DNA from: Arenimonas donghaensis DSM 18148 = HO3-R19
GTDB lineage: Bacteria; Pseudomonadota; Gammaproteobacteria; Xanthomonadales; Xanthomonadaceae
DNA: 64,000 nucleotides
NCBI RefSeq assembly: GCF_000743535.1
Contig: NZ_AVCJ01000001.1
Span: 496,001-560,000 of the forward strand
Direction: 5' to 3'
In this document: positions 16,146 to 25,978 of the stretch, in pieces
How positions within the stretch are numbered: the stretch's first letter is position 1
Layout: each line of letters starts with the position of its first letter
Program-made: the position numbers and the translations under genes
Notes under the pieces: generated by a model
What the model saw: the letters and a program-made list of their open reading frames with translations, nothing else
Databases searched by the model: none
Told to the model about the DNA's origin: nothing

Positions 16146-16565
16146 TCAGGCCGCGTCGGCGTTGGAATTGCGGTTGTCGTTGTCGCCGTCGTTGCGGTCG
16201 CCGGACTCATCGTCCTCGCGGCGCGGGCGGCGCTCGGTCTTCTCGTCCTTGCTCTTCATGATCAGGGACTGCTCGGTCACCGCCTCGTCGCGGGCGATGA
16301 TCATGTGGCGGAGGACCGCGTCGTTGAAGCGGAAGCCGTCGACCAGCTCGGTCAGCTCCTTCTGGCCGCACTCGATGTTCATGAGCACGTAGTGGGCCTT
16401 GACCAGGTTGTCGATGGCGTAGGCGAGCTGGCGGCGACCCCAGTCTTCGAGACGGTGGATCTTGCCTTCACCGCCCTCGATCAGCGACTTGTAGCGCTCG
16501 ATCATGGCCGGCACCTGCTCGCTCTGGTCCGGATGGACCATGAAGACGACTTCGTAATGGCGCAT
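16146..16565 (-). CDS. rpsF: 30S ribosomal protein S6
   Basis: 139 residues. It begins [20 protein letters not shown] and includes [20 protein letters not shown], the S6 core. The C-terminal tail is acidic and Asn/Asp-rich ([20 protein letters not shown]), longer than in many bacteria. I take the ATG at 16565 because it has an AAGGAAAC Shine-Dalgarno sequence; the open frame upstream is not S6-like. First gene of the S6-S18-L9 operon. Confidence 0.97.
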   Translation of the reverse strand: MRHYEVVFMVHPDQSEQVPAMIERYKSLIEGGEGKIHRLEDWGRRQLAYAIDNLVKAHYVLMNIECGQKELTELVDGFRFNDAVLRHMIIARDEAVTEQSLIMKSKDEKTERRPRREDDESGDRNDGDNDNRNSNADAA

Positions 16566-16670
16566 TGCTGTTTCCTTGTGGATGCGGCCGAGGATTCGGC
16601 CTGGCAGCCCCCGGCCGGGATGCATGGCATCCGCCGTGGAGCAAGGTCTCCCCGGGATGGGGAGCCGCGT

Positions 16671-16700
16671 ATTATGCCGGCAATGGGGTTTCCCGCGCAA
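16671..16700 (-). promoter_or_regulatory. Candidate rpsF operon promoter
   Basis: On the minus strand TTGCGC (16700-16695) and CATAAT (16676-16671) are separated by 18 bp, about 105 bp ahead of rpsF. The leader in between could hold the S6:S18 autoregulatory RNA known in other bacteria, but I did not identify its structure. Confidence 0.45.
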
Positions 16701-16728
16701 GTTCAGGCACTTGCGGGCCCCGGGGCGG

Positions 16729-17070
16729 CTAGGCGGCGCGATCGGCCTTGGTGCTGAAGGACTCGCCGCAGCCGCATTCGTCCTCGATGTTCGGGTTCCT
16801 GAACACGAACTGCTGGTTCAGGCCCTGGCTGACGAAGTCGATTTCGGTGCCGTCCACCTGGGGCAGGCTGTGGGCGTCCACGAACACCTTCACCCCGTCG
16901 GTCTCGAAGACGGTGTCGTCCGGACCCGCGGCCGTGGCCATGTCGACCACGTAGGCAAAGCCGGTGCAGCCGGACTTGCGGACGCCGAAACGCAGGCCCA
17001 GCGTGCCCGGCGTTTCAGCCAGGTACTTGCGGATGCGGGCGGCGGCGGCGGGGGTGAGCGTGATGGCCAT
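16729..17070 (-). CDS. iscA: A-type iron-sulfur carrier (IscA-like)
   Basis: A 113-residue A-type Fe-S carrier. The three cluster-binding cysteines are at about 35 ([12 protein letters not shown]), 99 and 101 (DECGCGESF). It accepts clusters and passes them to apo-proteins. The sequence is closer to IscA (for example [16 protein letters not shown]) than to ErpA, but A-type carriers are hard to separate without a tree. It diverges from asnS. The start at 17070 gives the canonical N-terminus [20 protein letters not shown]. Confidence 0.9.
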   Translation of the reverse strand: MAITLTPAAAARIRKYLAETPGTLGLRFGVRKSGCTGFAYVVDMATAAGPDDTVFETDGVKVFVDAHSLPQVDGTEIDFVSQGLNQQFVFRNPNIEDECGCGESFSTKADRAA

Positions 17071-17193
17071 GGCGGGGTCCGTGATTAGTCGGGGGCGAGG
17101 CAGCGCACAGTATACCGGCGCTGCGCCGGGACGCGCCTGCGGGTATCCTTGCGCACTTAACCAGATGGGCCCGTCCGGGCAGGGAATCAAGGC

Positions 17194-18594
<1,401 letters not shown>

Positions 18595-18597
18595 CCC

Positions 18598-18894
18598 ATG
18601 CAGACCGGCGCCGGCTCCCTGTTGCTGTTCCTGATGCTGGGCCTGGCGGGCTCCGCGGCACCGGCGCATATCGGGTTCCGGGTGCTCGCCTACCGCCAGC
18701 ACCTGGACAAGGACCACGCCTTCGAACCCGGCACCGCCGACGGCAACTGGGGCTACAGCTGGTGGCTGATGCGCTGGCGGCACCGCGTGCTCGGCGATCC
18801 GTCGCTGAACTTCTTCGGCGGCATCGCCGCCGGCAGCGGCTGGCTGGCCCTGGTCGGCGGCATCGGCGTGATCGTCCTGATCGCACTGCAATAA
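18598..18894 (+). CDS. Small membrane protein, unknown
   Basis: 98 residues, not recognised. It starts 3 bp after asnS. An N-terminal hydrophobic segment (SLLLFLMLGLAGSAAPAHIG) and a C-terminal one (GWLALVGGIGVIVLIAL) flank a Trp-rich middle (NWGYSWWLMRWRHRV), suggesting two membrane passes or a signal peptide plus one anchor. Tight spacing with asnS and the next gene suggests co-transcription. The sustained coding frame and position support a real gene. Confidence 0.65.
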   Translation: MQTGAGSLLLFLMLGLAGSAAPAHIGFRVLAYRQHLDKDHAFEPGTADGNWGYSWWLMRWRHRVLGDPSLNFFGGIAAGSGWLALVGGIGVIVLIALQ

Positions 18895-18903
18895 AGGAAA
18901 CCC

Positions 18904-19251
18904 ATGAGCGACGACACTTCAAGCGACGACACCTCCCGGGACAACGACCAATGGTGGCTGGCCGTCCTGCCCCGCATGCTGGTCTGGTGCCGGCTGCGCG
19001 TGCTTGAGAGCGGCGTGGCCGAAGTCTTCGACTGCGACGGCCGGATCAACGTTTACGAAAACGAAGACATCGCCCGGTCCTCCCTGATGGACGCCGAATA
19101 CCGCGCCTTCGACGGCTTGGACGATGAGGATGCCGAGGCCTGGGGCCTGGACCTGGAAGAAATCGAACCGCCGCGGGCCGAGAACGACGACGAGCTGCGC
19201 GAACGCATGATGCAGCCGATGAAGACCCCGCTGTCGGGACAGGATTGGTAA
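18904..19251 (+). CDS. Small acidic protein, unknown
   Basis: 115 residues, strongly acidic (for example YRAFDGLDDEDAEAWGLDLE), not recognised. A clean AAAGGAAACCC ribosome site precedes the ATG. The middle (WWLAVLPRMLVWCRLRVLES) is amphipathic but probably not membrane-spanning. It includes a short stretch GVAEVFDCDGRINVYENEDI that reads like a compact beta domain. It lies between asnS and the SDR gene, 18 bp ahead of the latter. Confidence 0.7.
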   Translation: MSDDTSSDDTSRDNDQWWLAVLPRMLVWCRLRVLESGVAEVFDCDGRINVYENEDIARSSLMDAEYRAFDGLDDEDAEAWGLDLEEIEPPRAENDDELRERMMQPMKTPLSGQDW

Positions 19252-19269
19252 TAGCGACGAGGAGCACCG

Positions 19270-20058
19270 ATGCACAAGGACCTGGCCGGGCGACACGCCC
19301 TGGTATGTGGAGGCTCGGAAGGTATCGGCCTGGCGGCCGCCACCGCGCTGGCTGAACGCGGCGCCGACGTGACGGTGCTGGCCCGCCGCCCGGGCCGGCT
19401 GTCGGAAGTCGCGGCGGCCCTGCCCCGCGTGCACGAGTCGCAGCGCCACGGTTTCATCGCCGCCGACGCGACCGACGCCGACGACCTGGGCGCGCAGGTT
19501 CGCGTCCTGTGCGAAAAGCGCGCCGTGCACATCCTGCTCAACAACACCGCCGGCCCGCCCGGCGGCCCGGCCCACGCCGCCGACCCCCAGGCCTACGTGG
19601 ACGTCTTCCGCCAGCACCTGGTCGCCGGGCAGACCCTGGTGCAGGCGGTATTGCCGGGCATGAAGGCCGCCGGCTGGGGCCGCATCATCAACGTCATCTC
19701 GACCTCGGTGAAGGAACCGATCGCCAACCTCGGCGTTTCCAACACCATCCGCGGCGCGGTCGCCAGCTGGGCCAAGACCCTGGCCAGCGAACTCGGGCCG
19801 TTGGGCATCACCGTCAACAATGTCCTGCCGGGCTACACGCGCACCCAGCGCCTGGACCAGATCCTGGCCGAGCGCGCCCGCGCCACCGGCAAGTCAGAGG
19901 ACGACATCGCCAAGGGCATGCTGGCGACGGTCCCGGCCGGACGTTTCGCCGAGCCGGCCGAAGTAGCCGCCGCCATCGCCTTCCTGGCCTCACCGCCGGC
20001 GGGCTACGTCAACGGCATCAACCTGCCGGTCGACGGCGGCCGGACCCGGTCACTGTGA
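19270..20058 (+). CDS. SDR-family oxidoreductase with non-canonical active site
   Basis: A 262-residue classical-size SDR. The cofactor motif GGSEGIGLAAA is near 14-24, and LLNNTAGPPGG corresponds to the NNAG region. The catalytic serine is among S144/S146 (NVISTSVKEP), but the YxxxK pair is replaced by S157 and R161 (VSNTIRGAVASW). The C-terminus (AGYVNGINLPVDGGRTRSL) is normal. An SNTxR variant of this kind occurs in a subfamily often labelled 3-oxoacyl-ACP reductase-like. Substrate unknown. A GAGGAG Shine-Dalgarno sequence supports the start. Confidence 0.85.
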   Translation: MHKDLAGRHALVCGGSEGIGLAAATALAERGADVTVLARRPGRLSEVAAALPRVHESQRHGFIAADATDADDLGAQVRVLCEKRAVHILLNNTAGPPGGPAHAADPQAYVDVFRQHLVAGQTLVQAVLPGMKAAGWGRIINVISTSVKEPIANLGVSNTIRGAVASWAKTLASELGPLGITVNNVLPGYTRTQRLDQILAERARATGKSEDDIAKGMLATVPAGRFAEPAEVAAAIAFLASPPAGYVNGINLPVDGGRTRSL

Positions 20059-20068
20059 GCCGGGCCCG

Positions 20069-20353
20069 ATGAACGACCACCGGTTCGCACAGCGCGTTCC
20101 CTACGCGGCCAGGGTGATGGTGGTGCGCGGCGAGGAAGCCTGGCTGGGCGAGGTCGTGGACCTGTCCGAGGGCGGCTGTGGCTTGTTCCGGCCCGAAGGC
20201 TGCGAACTGCAGGTAGCCGAGCTGGTGCAGCTGGTGTTCTTCGATGAACCCGGGCCAGCCGTGCTGGTCGGTGCCCGCGTGGCGCGGGTGCACGACGGCC
20301 TGCTGGGCTTCGAGTACCACGATCCGCAGCAGATCCCGCCGGTGCGCGGCTAG
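20069..20353 (+). CDS. PilZ-domain protein
   Basis: 94 residues forming a lone PilZ domain. An N-terminal Arg-containing segment (HRFAQRVPYAARVMVV) stands in for RxxxR, and DLSEGGCGLF matches D/NxSxxG, the two c-di-GMP contacts. It may be a small c-di-GMP receptor acting on motility or type IV pili. The RxxxR part is present as R5-x3-R9 (MNDHRFAQR), so binding is plausible. It follows the SDR gene by 10 bp and precedes nei. Confidence 0.85.
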   Translation: MNDHRFAQRVPYAARVMVVRGEEAWLGEVVDLSEGGCGLFRPEGCELQVAELVQLVFFDEPGPAVLVGARVARVHDGLLGFEYHDPQQIPPVRG

Positions 20354-20395
20354 GCCGCGACGCCGCCTGCACACGCCACGCAGCAAGCTGCACGC

Positions 20396-21211
20396 ATGCC
20401 CGAAGGTCCCGAGATCCGCCGCGCCGCCGACCGCCTCGCCGAAGCCGTGGTCGGCCGGCCGCTGGCCGCCGCCTGGTTCCATTTCCCCGAGCTCAAGCGC
20501 CACCAGAAGACGCTGGTGGGTCGCACGATCACGGCGATCGAGCCCCACGGCAAAGCGCTGCTGACGCACTTCGACCACGGCCTGAGCCTGTATTCGCACA
20601 ACCAGCTCTACGGCGTCTGGAAAATCGCCGACGCCGGGCAGCGGCCCGACGAAGGCGCCCGCTCGCTGCGGGTGGCGCTGGAAACAGACGAGCGCGCGAT
20701 ACTGCTGTACTCGGCCTCGGACGTGGCCATGTGGAAAACGGCTGAACTGCCGCGCCATCCCTTCCTGGCCAAGCTGGGACCGGACGTGCTCGACGCCGCG
20801 CTGAAGGCAGCGACGGTCGCGAAGCGGCTGCAGGATCCGCGCTTCGCCGGCCGTTCGCTGGTGGCGCTGCTGCTCGACCAGGCCTTCCTGGCCGGCATGG
20901 GCAATTACCTGCGCTCGGAAGTGCTGTTCACCGCCGGCATCGCACCCGAACGCCGACCCTCGGAACTGTCGGCCGCCGAGCGCAAGCGCCTGGCAAAGGC
21001 CCTGCTCGACGTCCCCCGGGCAAGCTACCGGACCCGCGGCATCGAAGCCGCCTCGGGCATGAAGAGCGACTACCTGACCGACACGCCCGCCGGCTTCCGC
21101 TTCCAGGTCTTCGACCGCGAAGGCGAACCCTGCCCGCGCTGCGGCGACGTCGTCGTCCGCCAGGAACTCGGCAGCCGCCGCCTCTATTGGTGCCGCCACT
21201 GCCAGTGTTGA
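20396..21211 (+). CDS. nei: Endonuclease VIII (DNA glycosylase/AP lyase)
   Basis: A 271-residue Fpg/Nei protein. It begins MPEGPEIRRAADRL, the Nei form of the catalytic N-terminus (Pro2 nucleophile, Glu3). The helix-two-turn-helix (SLVALLLDQAFLAGMGNYLR) and the C-terminal zinc finger with four cysteines (EPCPRCGDVVVRQ, then YWCRHCQC) are intact. It excises oxidised pyrimidines. Length is normal. The gene stands at the end of the plus-strand series, before the long inverted-repeat element. Confidence 0.95.
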   Translation: MPEGPEIRRAADRLAEAVVGRPLAAAWFHFPELKRHQKTLVGRTITAIEPHGKALLTHFDHGLSLYSHNQLYGVWKIADAGQRPDEGARSLRVALETDERAILLYSASDVAMWKTAELPRHPFLAKLGPDVLDAALKAATVAKRLQDPRFAGRSLVALLLDQAFLAGMGNYLRSEVLFTAGIAPERRPSELSAAERKRLAKALLDVPRASYRTRGIEAASGMKSDYLTDTPAGFRFQVFDREGEPCPRCGDVVVRQELGSRRLYWCRHCQC

Positions 21212-21234
21212 GCCCTCCCCCGTGGCGGGGACTC

Positions 21235-21823
21235 CCTGTGGGAGGGACTTCAGTCCCGAGCTCTGGTCTTGTCCTTCAACAAGCAGGGCGTTGCCGCTCA
21301 GGACGTTCGCGGGTGGAGGCAGCGTGCAGTCGCCCTGGCCGACACGCCGCAAGTACCTCCCTGTAGGCTCTTCGTCGACGTCCTTGTCTCCGAAGGTCGG
21401 CCAGGGCGACCGCACGCTACCTCCTCGAAAAGACGCAGTGGCCGTCAGGAAAGCAGCGGGAAACTGACGCCGGAAGCAGCTACCGGCCCCCGATCACTGG
21501 CGCGCGCCAGGCACTTCGACGCGAAGCGTCGGGCTTGCAATCTGCGGCCCGTGATGAAGTGGGAGCGTCGTCGTGCACGCTATGTCCTCGACGAAGTGGA
21601 GGACAGGATGTCCGTAACGGCGCCGGGCAGGATGCCCAAGTGTCGCGGAGCGCATGGATGCGCGGGAGCGACCCGGCCGTGAGCTGGTCATGGATGACGC
21701 TTGGTCCCGGCCGGGCGGCGAGGACGTAGCGTGCGCGGCGGCGCCTCCGACGAATGCCCCAAGGGCCGCCCTGCTTGCCCATAGGGCAAGACCAGAGCTC
21801 GGGACTGAAGTCCCTCCCACAGG
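21235..21823. repeat. 589-bp gene-free element bounded by perfect 37-bp inverted repeats
   Basis: The ends 21235-21271 and 21787-21823 are exact reverse complements over 37 bp. Each opens with the GTGG-type REP palindrome (GTGGGAGGGACTTCAGTCCC) and continues with GAGCTCTGGTCTTG. Inside are further paired arms: 21315-21343 with 21396-21424 (29 bp, two mismatches), 21562-21590 with 21719-21748 (imperfect), a 14-bp palindrome CTGGCGCGCGCCAG (21497-21510) and a hairpin CTTGCCCATAGGGCAAG (21774-21790). Reading frames through it look artefactual. This accounts for the whole nei-aldehyde dehydrogenase gap. It could be a non-autonomous REP-based mobile element, a structured RNA gene, or both. Confidence 0.8.
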
Positions 21824-21896
21824 ACGTCGCGCCCTGCGGGATGGATTGGCGTCCCGACCTGTCCGTACGGAGGCATGGGCGGGTAAGCTTGCGGGC

Positions 21897-23342
21897 ATGA
21901 GCCTGAGACTGAGCCACCTGATCGGCGGTGACGCCCGGTCCGCCTCCGGTGGCGGCTGGCTGGAGGTCTTCGAGCCGGCCACCGCTACCGCGTATGCCCG
22001 CTGTCCGGACGGCACCGCCGACGACGTCGACGCCGCCGTCGCTGCTGCCCGCAAGGCTTTTCCCGCCTGGTCCGCCCTGCCCGCCGCCGAGCGCGCCGCC
22101 TGGCTCAACCGGCTCGCCGATGCGCTCGAAGCCCGTCTGGATGACTTCGCCGCGGCCGAGTCCCGCGACGTCGGCAAGCCCTTGGCCCTGGCCCGCAGCC
22201 TCGACATCCCGCGCGCCGCGAGCAACCTGCGCTTTTTCGCTGCGGCCGCGACCCAGTTCGCCAGCGAATCGCATGCCGGCCCGGGTGTCGTGAACTACAC
22301 GCTGCGCCAGCCGCTCGGCGTCGTCGCCTGCATCAGCCCGTGGAACCTGCCGCTGTATCTGTTCACCTGGAAGTTTGCCCCGGCCCTGGCCGCCGGCAAC
22401 TGCGTGGTCGGCAAGCCCTCCGAGGTGACGCCGGTCACCGCCTGGATGCTGGGCGAGCTGGCGCGCGAGATCGGGTTCCCGGCCGGCGTGTTCAACATCG
22501 TCCAGGGGCGCGGCGCCGTCGTGGGCCAGGCACTGGTGGACCACAAGGACGTCAAGGCGGTCAGCTTCACCGGCAGCACGGCGGTCGGCACGGCCATCGC
22601 CACGGCCTGCGCCGCTTCGCTGAAAAAAACCTCGCTGGAACTGGGCGGCAAGAACCCGACCCTGGTGTTCGCGGACGCGCCGCGCCAGAAGCTGCTCGAC
22701 ACCGTGCAGCGTTCGGCCTTCCTCAATTCCGGGCAGATCTGCCTGTGCGGCTCGCGCATCCTGGTCGAGCGCGGCTATTACGACCAGTTCCGCGACGAGC
22801 TGGTGGCTCGTGCCCGGGCGATGGTCGTCGGCGATCCGATGGAAACGGACACGCAGCTGGGGCCGGTCGTGTCGCAGGCGCACTTCGACAAGGTCATGGC
22901 CTGCATCGAACTGGCCCGGTCCGAAGGCGGCCGGGTGCTGTGCGGCGGCGAAGCCGTGAAACCGGCCGGGCGCTGCCAGGACGGCTGGTTCATCGCCCCG
23001 ACCGTCATCGAAGGCCTGGGGCCGGCCTGCCGTACCAATACCGAGGAAATCTTCGGCCCCGTGGTCACCCTGCAGGCTTTTGATTCCGACGAGGAAGCCC
23101 TGGCCCTGGCCAATGCCGCCCCCTACGGCCTGGCCGCCAGCGTCTGGACCGGCAACCTGGGCCGCGCCCACCGGCTTGCCGCCGCCATCGAGGCCGGCGT
23201 GGTGTGGGTGAACACCTGGATGAACCGCGACCTGCGCACGCCCTTCGGCGGCGTCAAGCAGTCCGGCGTCGGCCGCGAAGGCGGCTGGGAGGCCATGCGC
23301 TTTTTCACCGAAGCCAAGAACGTCACCATCGATCTGGAATGA
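21897..23342 (+). CDS. nbaE: 2-aminomuconate/2-hydroxymuconate semialdehyde dehydrogenase
   Basis: A 481-residue NAD-dependent aldehyde dehydrogenase. Glu near 248 (SLELGGKNPTLVF) and Cys near 282 (NSGQICLCGSR) are the catalytic pair; CISPWNLPLYLFTWKFAPAL is typical of muconic semialdehyde dehydrogenases. In the kynurenine branch it oxidises 2-aminomuconate semialdehyde to 2-aminomuconate. The genes for the steps before and after (nbaD, nbaF) lie in the same cluster, which settles the substrate. The open frame extends to 21654 through repeat DNA; the ATG at 21897 starts the domain. Confidence 0.9.
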   Translation: MSLRLSHLIGGDARSASGGGWLEVFEPATATAYARCPDGTADDVDAAVAAARKAFPAWSALPAAERAAWLNRLADALEARLDDFAAAESRDVGKPLALARSLDIPRAASNLRFFAAAATQFASESHAGPGVVNYTLRQPLGVVACISPWNLPLYLFTWKFAPALAAGNCVVGKPSEVTPVTAWMLGELAREIGFPAGVFNIVQGRGAVVGQALVDHKDVKAVSFTGSTAVGTAIATACAASLKKTSLELGGKNPTLVFADAPRQKLLDTVQRSAFLNSGQICLCGSRILVERGYYDQFRDELVARARAMVVGDPMETDTQLGPVVSQAHFDKVMACIELARSEGGRVLCGGEAVKPAGRCQDGWFIAPTVIEGLGPACRTNTEEIFGPVVTLQAFDSDEEALALANAAPYGLAASVWTGNLGRAHRLAAAIEAGVVWVNTWMNRDLRTPFGGVKQSGVGREGGWEAMRFFTEAKNVTIDLE

Positions 23343-23346
23343 ACCC

Positions 23347-24009
23347 ATGCCCCTGAAGGAACTACTCGACAAGAACAAGGAGTGGGCCGACAACGTGCGG
23401 GCCGAAGACCCGCAGTTCTTCAAGCGTCTCTCCGGGCTGCAGGCACCGAAATACCTGTGGATCGGCTGTTCGGATTCGCGCGTGCCGGCCAACCAGATCA
23501 CCGGGCTGATGCCGGGCGAAGTGTTCGTGCATCGAAATATCGCCAACCTGGTCGTGCACACCGACCTCAACTGCCTGAGCACCATCCAGTTCGCCGTGGA
23601 CGTGCTCAAGGTCGAACACATCCTGGTCGTCGGCCACTACGGCTGTGGCGGTGTGCATGCCGCGCTCACCGGCACCCGGGTCGGCCTGGCCGACAACTGG
23701 CTGCGCCACGTCGCCGACGTGTCCCGCAAGCATGCCGCGCTGCTGGCCGAGGTCGACCTCGAGTCGCTGCGCCACGCACGGCTGTGCGAACTCAACGTCG
23801 TCGAGCAGGTGGCCAATGTCTGCGAGACCACCATCGTCCAGGATGCCTGGGCGCGTGGCCAGACGCTGAGCGTGCACGGCTGGGTGTATTCGCTGCTCGA
23901 CGGCCGCGTGCGGGAGCTCGGCATGGGCGTGGACAGCCTCGAAGAACTGCCCGAAGCCTATGAGCTGGCGATGAAACACATCCGTGGCCGCCTGCAGGAC
24001 GAAGCATGA
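23347..24009 (+). CDS. can: Beta-class carbonic anhydrase
   Basis: A 220-residue beta carbonic anhydrase interconverting CO2 and bicarbonate. The zinc ligands are Cys41 ([10 protein letters not shown]), His97 and Cys100 ([12 protein letters not shown]), with the Asp43-Arg45 dyad present. It sits 4 bp after nbaE and overlaps the next gene by 4 bp, so it is an integral part of the kynurenine operon. A decarboxylation step in the same pathway (nbaD) releases CO2, giving a plausible reason for its presence. It could still be the general housekeeping enzyme. Confidence 0.95.
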   Translation: MPLKELLDKNKEWADNVRAEDPQFFKRLSGLQAPKYLWIGCSDSRVPANQITGLMPGEVFVHRNIANLVVHTDLNCLSTIQFAVDVLKVEHILVVGHYGCGGVHAALTGTRVGLADNWLRHVADVSRKHAALLAEVDLESLRHARLCELNVVEQVANVCETTIVQDAWARGQTLSVHGWVYSLLDGRVRELGMGVDSLEELPEAYELAMKHIRGRLQDEA

Positions 24010-24440
24010 GCGACATCATCCGCACCGAATCCGCACCCAACCCCGTTGGCGCCTACCCCCACGCACGCCGGGTCGGCCAGTTGCTGTTCCTGTCGGGCAT
24101 CGGCCCGCGCACGCCGGGCAGCAACGCCATCCCGGGCAACCGCTACGACGCCGATGGCCGCCTGAAGGACTACGACATCGTCACCCAGGCGCACTCGGTG
24201 TTCGCCAACGTGCGCGCGGTGCTCGAGGCCAGCCACTGCCGCTGGGAATGGCTGGTGGACGTCACCGTCTATCTCACGGACATGAGCCGGGATTTCCAGG
24301 CCTACAACGGCGTGTGGGCCGAGTATTTCCCGGACATCAACAAGGCGCCCTGCCGCACCACGCTGGGCATCAGCGCCCTGCCCACGCCGATCGCGATCGA
24401 GCTCAAGTGCGTGGCGGCCTATCCGGAGTCGCACCGATGA
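24006..24440 (+). CDS. nbaF: RidA-family 2-aminomuconate deaminase
   Basis: A 144-residue protein of the RidA/YjgF fold ([20 protein letters not shown] near the N-terminus, ending [18 protein letters not shown]). RidA-like 2-aminomuconate deaminases hydrolyse 2-aminomuconate to 4-oxalocrotonate and ammonia. The start overlaps can by 4 bp and the stop overlaps the dioxygenase start (ATGA). Position between the semialdehyde dehydrogenase and the 3-hydroxyanthranilate dioxygenase argues for the deaminase and against a general RidA enamine hydrolase. Confidence 0.85.
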   Translation: MSDIIRTESAPNPVGAYPHARRVGQLLFLSGIGPRTPGSNAIPGNRYDADGRLKDYDIVTQAHSVFANVRAVLEASHCRWEWLVDVTVYLTDMSRDFQAYNGVWAEYFPDINKAPCRTTLGISALPTPIAIELKCVAAYPESHR

Positions 24441-24961
24441 TCCCCGACGCCTTCAACCTCCAGCAATGGGTGGACGAGCACCGGCACCTGCTCAAGCCCC
24501 CGGTCGGCAACAAATGCATCGTCGACGGCGATTTCATCGTCATGATCGTCGGCGGCCCGAACCAGCGCACCGACTACCACGTCGAGGAAGGCCCGGAGTT
24601 CTTCCACCAGCTCGAGGGCGAGATGGTGCTCAGGATCCAGGAGGATGGCCAGGTGCGCGACATCCCGATCAAGGCCGGCGAGATGTTCTACCTGCCGCCG
24701 AAGGTGCCGCATTCACCGCAGCGCATGGCCGGCAGCGTCGGGCTGGTGATCGAACGCAAGCGCCGCCCGGGCGAGAAGGACGGGCTGCTGTGGTACTGCG
24801 AGAAGTGCAACCACCCGCTGTTCTCCGAGTACTTCGAGCTGGAAAACATCGAAACCCAGTTCCAGGCGGTCTTCGACCGCTTCTATGCCTCGGTCGCACG
24901 CCGCACGTGCGCCGACTGCGGGCACCTCAACCCGGCGCCGGCCAAGTACGACGCGACCTGA
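24437..24961 (+). CDS. nbaC: 3-hydroxyanthranilate 3,4-dioxygenase
   Basis: A 174-residue cupin dioxygenase of the usual bacterial length. Iron ligands are His48, Glu54 and His92 ([12 protein letters not shown] and [10 protein letters not shown]). A second rubredoxin-like Fe site is formed by Cys121/124 (CEKC) and Cys158/161 (CADC). It opens the aromatic ring of 3-hydroxyanthranilate, giving 2-amino-3-carboxymuconate semialdehyde. It starts on the ATGA overlap with nbaF, so translational coupling is likely. Confidence 0.97.
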   Translation: MIPDAFNLQQWVDEHRHLLKPPVGNKCIVDGDFIVMIVGGPNQRTDYHVEEGPEFFHQLEGEMVLRIQEDGQVRDIPIKAGEMFYLPPKVPHSPQRMAGSVGLVIERKRRPGEKDGLLWYCEKCNHPLFSEYFELENIETQFQAVFDRFYASVARRTCADCGHLNPAPAKYDAT

Positions 24962-24964
24962 GCC

Positions 24965-25924
24965 ATGCCCTTCGACCTGGATCTTTTCACCGCCAACCTG
25001 CTGTCGCCGGTGGTGCTGGCGTTTGGCCTGGGCCTGATCGCACGCACCCTGCGCAGCGACCTGGACATCCCGCCGGCCATCCAGGCCTACCTGTCGATCT
25101 TCCTGCTGCTGGCGATCGGTCTCAAGGGCGGCGTCGCGCTGCGGCAGGAACCGCCGGACAACCTCTGGCTGCTGCTGGGCGTGACCATCCTGGCCGGGCT
25201 GGCCACGGCCACGTCCGCGTATTTCCTGGCCCGCGCCTGGCTGCGGGACTCACCGCTGCAGGCGGGTGCGATCGCGGCCCACTACGGGTCGGTGTCGGCG
25301 GTCACCTTCATCGCCGCCCAGCAGTTCGTTGAACGCACCGGCGGCCAGCCGGTCGAGGTGCTGGTCGCGCTGGTGGTGGCCCTGGAGATCCCGGCCATCC
25401 TGGTCGGCATCGGCCTGGCACGTGGCGGCGGGCGCCCCAACTGGCACCAGGTGCGCGAAGTCCTCACCGGACGCACGGCGATGCTGCTGCTCGGCGGACT
25501 GGCCATCGGCGCCATCGCCGGCAAGGCCGGCGTGCAGGCAGTGGACGCCATGTACGTGCAGCTGTTCCAGGGCATGCTGATGCTGTTCATGCTCGACATG
25601 GGCCTGGTGGCCGCGGGACAGCTGCGCCGCCTGGGCAGCGGCTTCGGGCGCCTTCTGGTGTATGCGACCGCGCTGCCGGTGTTGCACGGCCTGGCCGGCG
25701 TGGCCCTGGGACACGCCGTGGGGCTGGGTCCGGACGGCGCGACCGTGTTCGGGGCCATGCTCGCCAGCGCGTCCTACATCGCGGCGCCGGCCTCGGTGCG
25801 CGCCTCGCTGCCGGAGGCCGACGCCGGCCGCTGCATCACCGCGGCGCTGGGCCTCACGTTCCCGTTCAACCTGGCGGTGGGTATTCCCCTGTACGCCGCC
25901 TTTTCCATGTGGCTGGCGTCGTAA
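24965..25924 (+). CDS. SbtA-like sodium-dependent bicarbonate permease
   Basis: A 319-residue, roughly ten-helix membrane protein. It resembles the SbtA (Sbt_1, formerly DUF897) family in LLLAIGLKGGVALRQ, HYGSVSAVTFIAAQQFV and VALEIPAILVGIGLA, the last two in the positions of the bicarbonate and sodium sites of cyanobacterial SbtA. No SbtB-like partner is nearby. It starts 3 bp after nbaC in the kynurenine operon that also carries a carbonic anhydrase. Transport of bicarbonate, in either direction, is inferred; a carboxylated pathway intermediate is an alternative substrate. Confidence 0.75.
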   Translation: MPFDLDLFTANLLSPVVLAFGLGLIARTLRSDLDIPPAIQAYLSIFLLLAIGLKGGVALRQEPPDNLWLLLGVTILAGLATATSAYFLARAWLRDSPLQAGAIAAHYGSVSAVTFIAAQQFVERTGGQPVEVLVALVVALEIPAILVGIGLARGGGRPNWHQVREVLTGRTAMLLLGGLAIGAIAGKAGVQAVDAMYVQLFQGMLMLFMLDMGLVAAGQLRRLGSGFGRLLVYATALPVLHGLAGVALGHAVGLGPDGATVFGAMLASASYIAAPASVRASLPEADAGRCITAALGLTFPFNLAVGIPLYAAFSMWLAS

Positions 25925-25965
25925 GCCGGCCGTGGATGCCGGGCCGGCCCGGGGGCCAAAGCGGC

Positions 25966-25971
25966 TAGAAT
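25966..25971 (+). promoter_or_regulatory. Possible internal -10 box before nbaD
   Basis: TAGAAT ends 7 bp before the nbaD ATG, in the only sizeable gap (54 bp) of the operon. No good -35 is visible. If used, the transcript would be leaderless or nearly so. This is weak evidence for a second transcript start. Confidence 0.3.
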
Positions 25972-25978
25972 CGTGACC

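Noticed and set aside
21480-21896. Apparent protein-coding frames through the 589-bp element
   Set aside because: The frames read through inverted repeats and hairpins, are Arg/Ser/Pro-rich and have no ribosome sites; the DNA is better explained by repeat structure.
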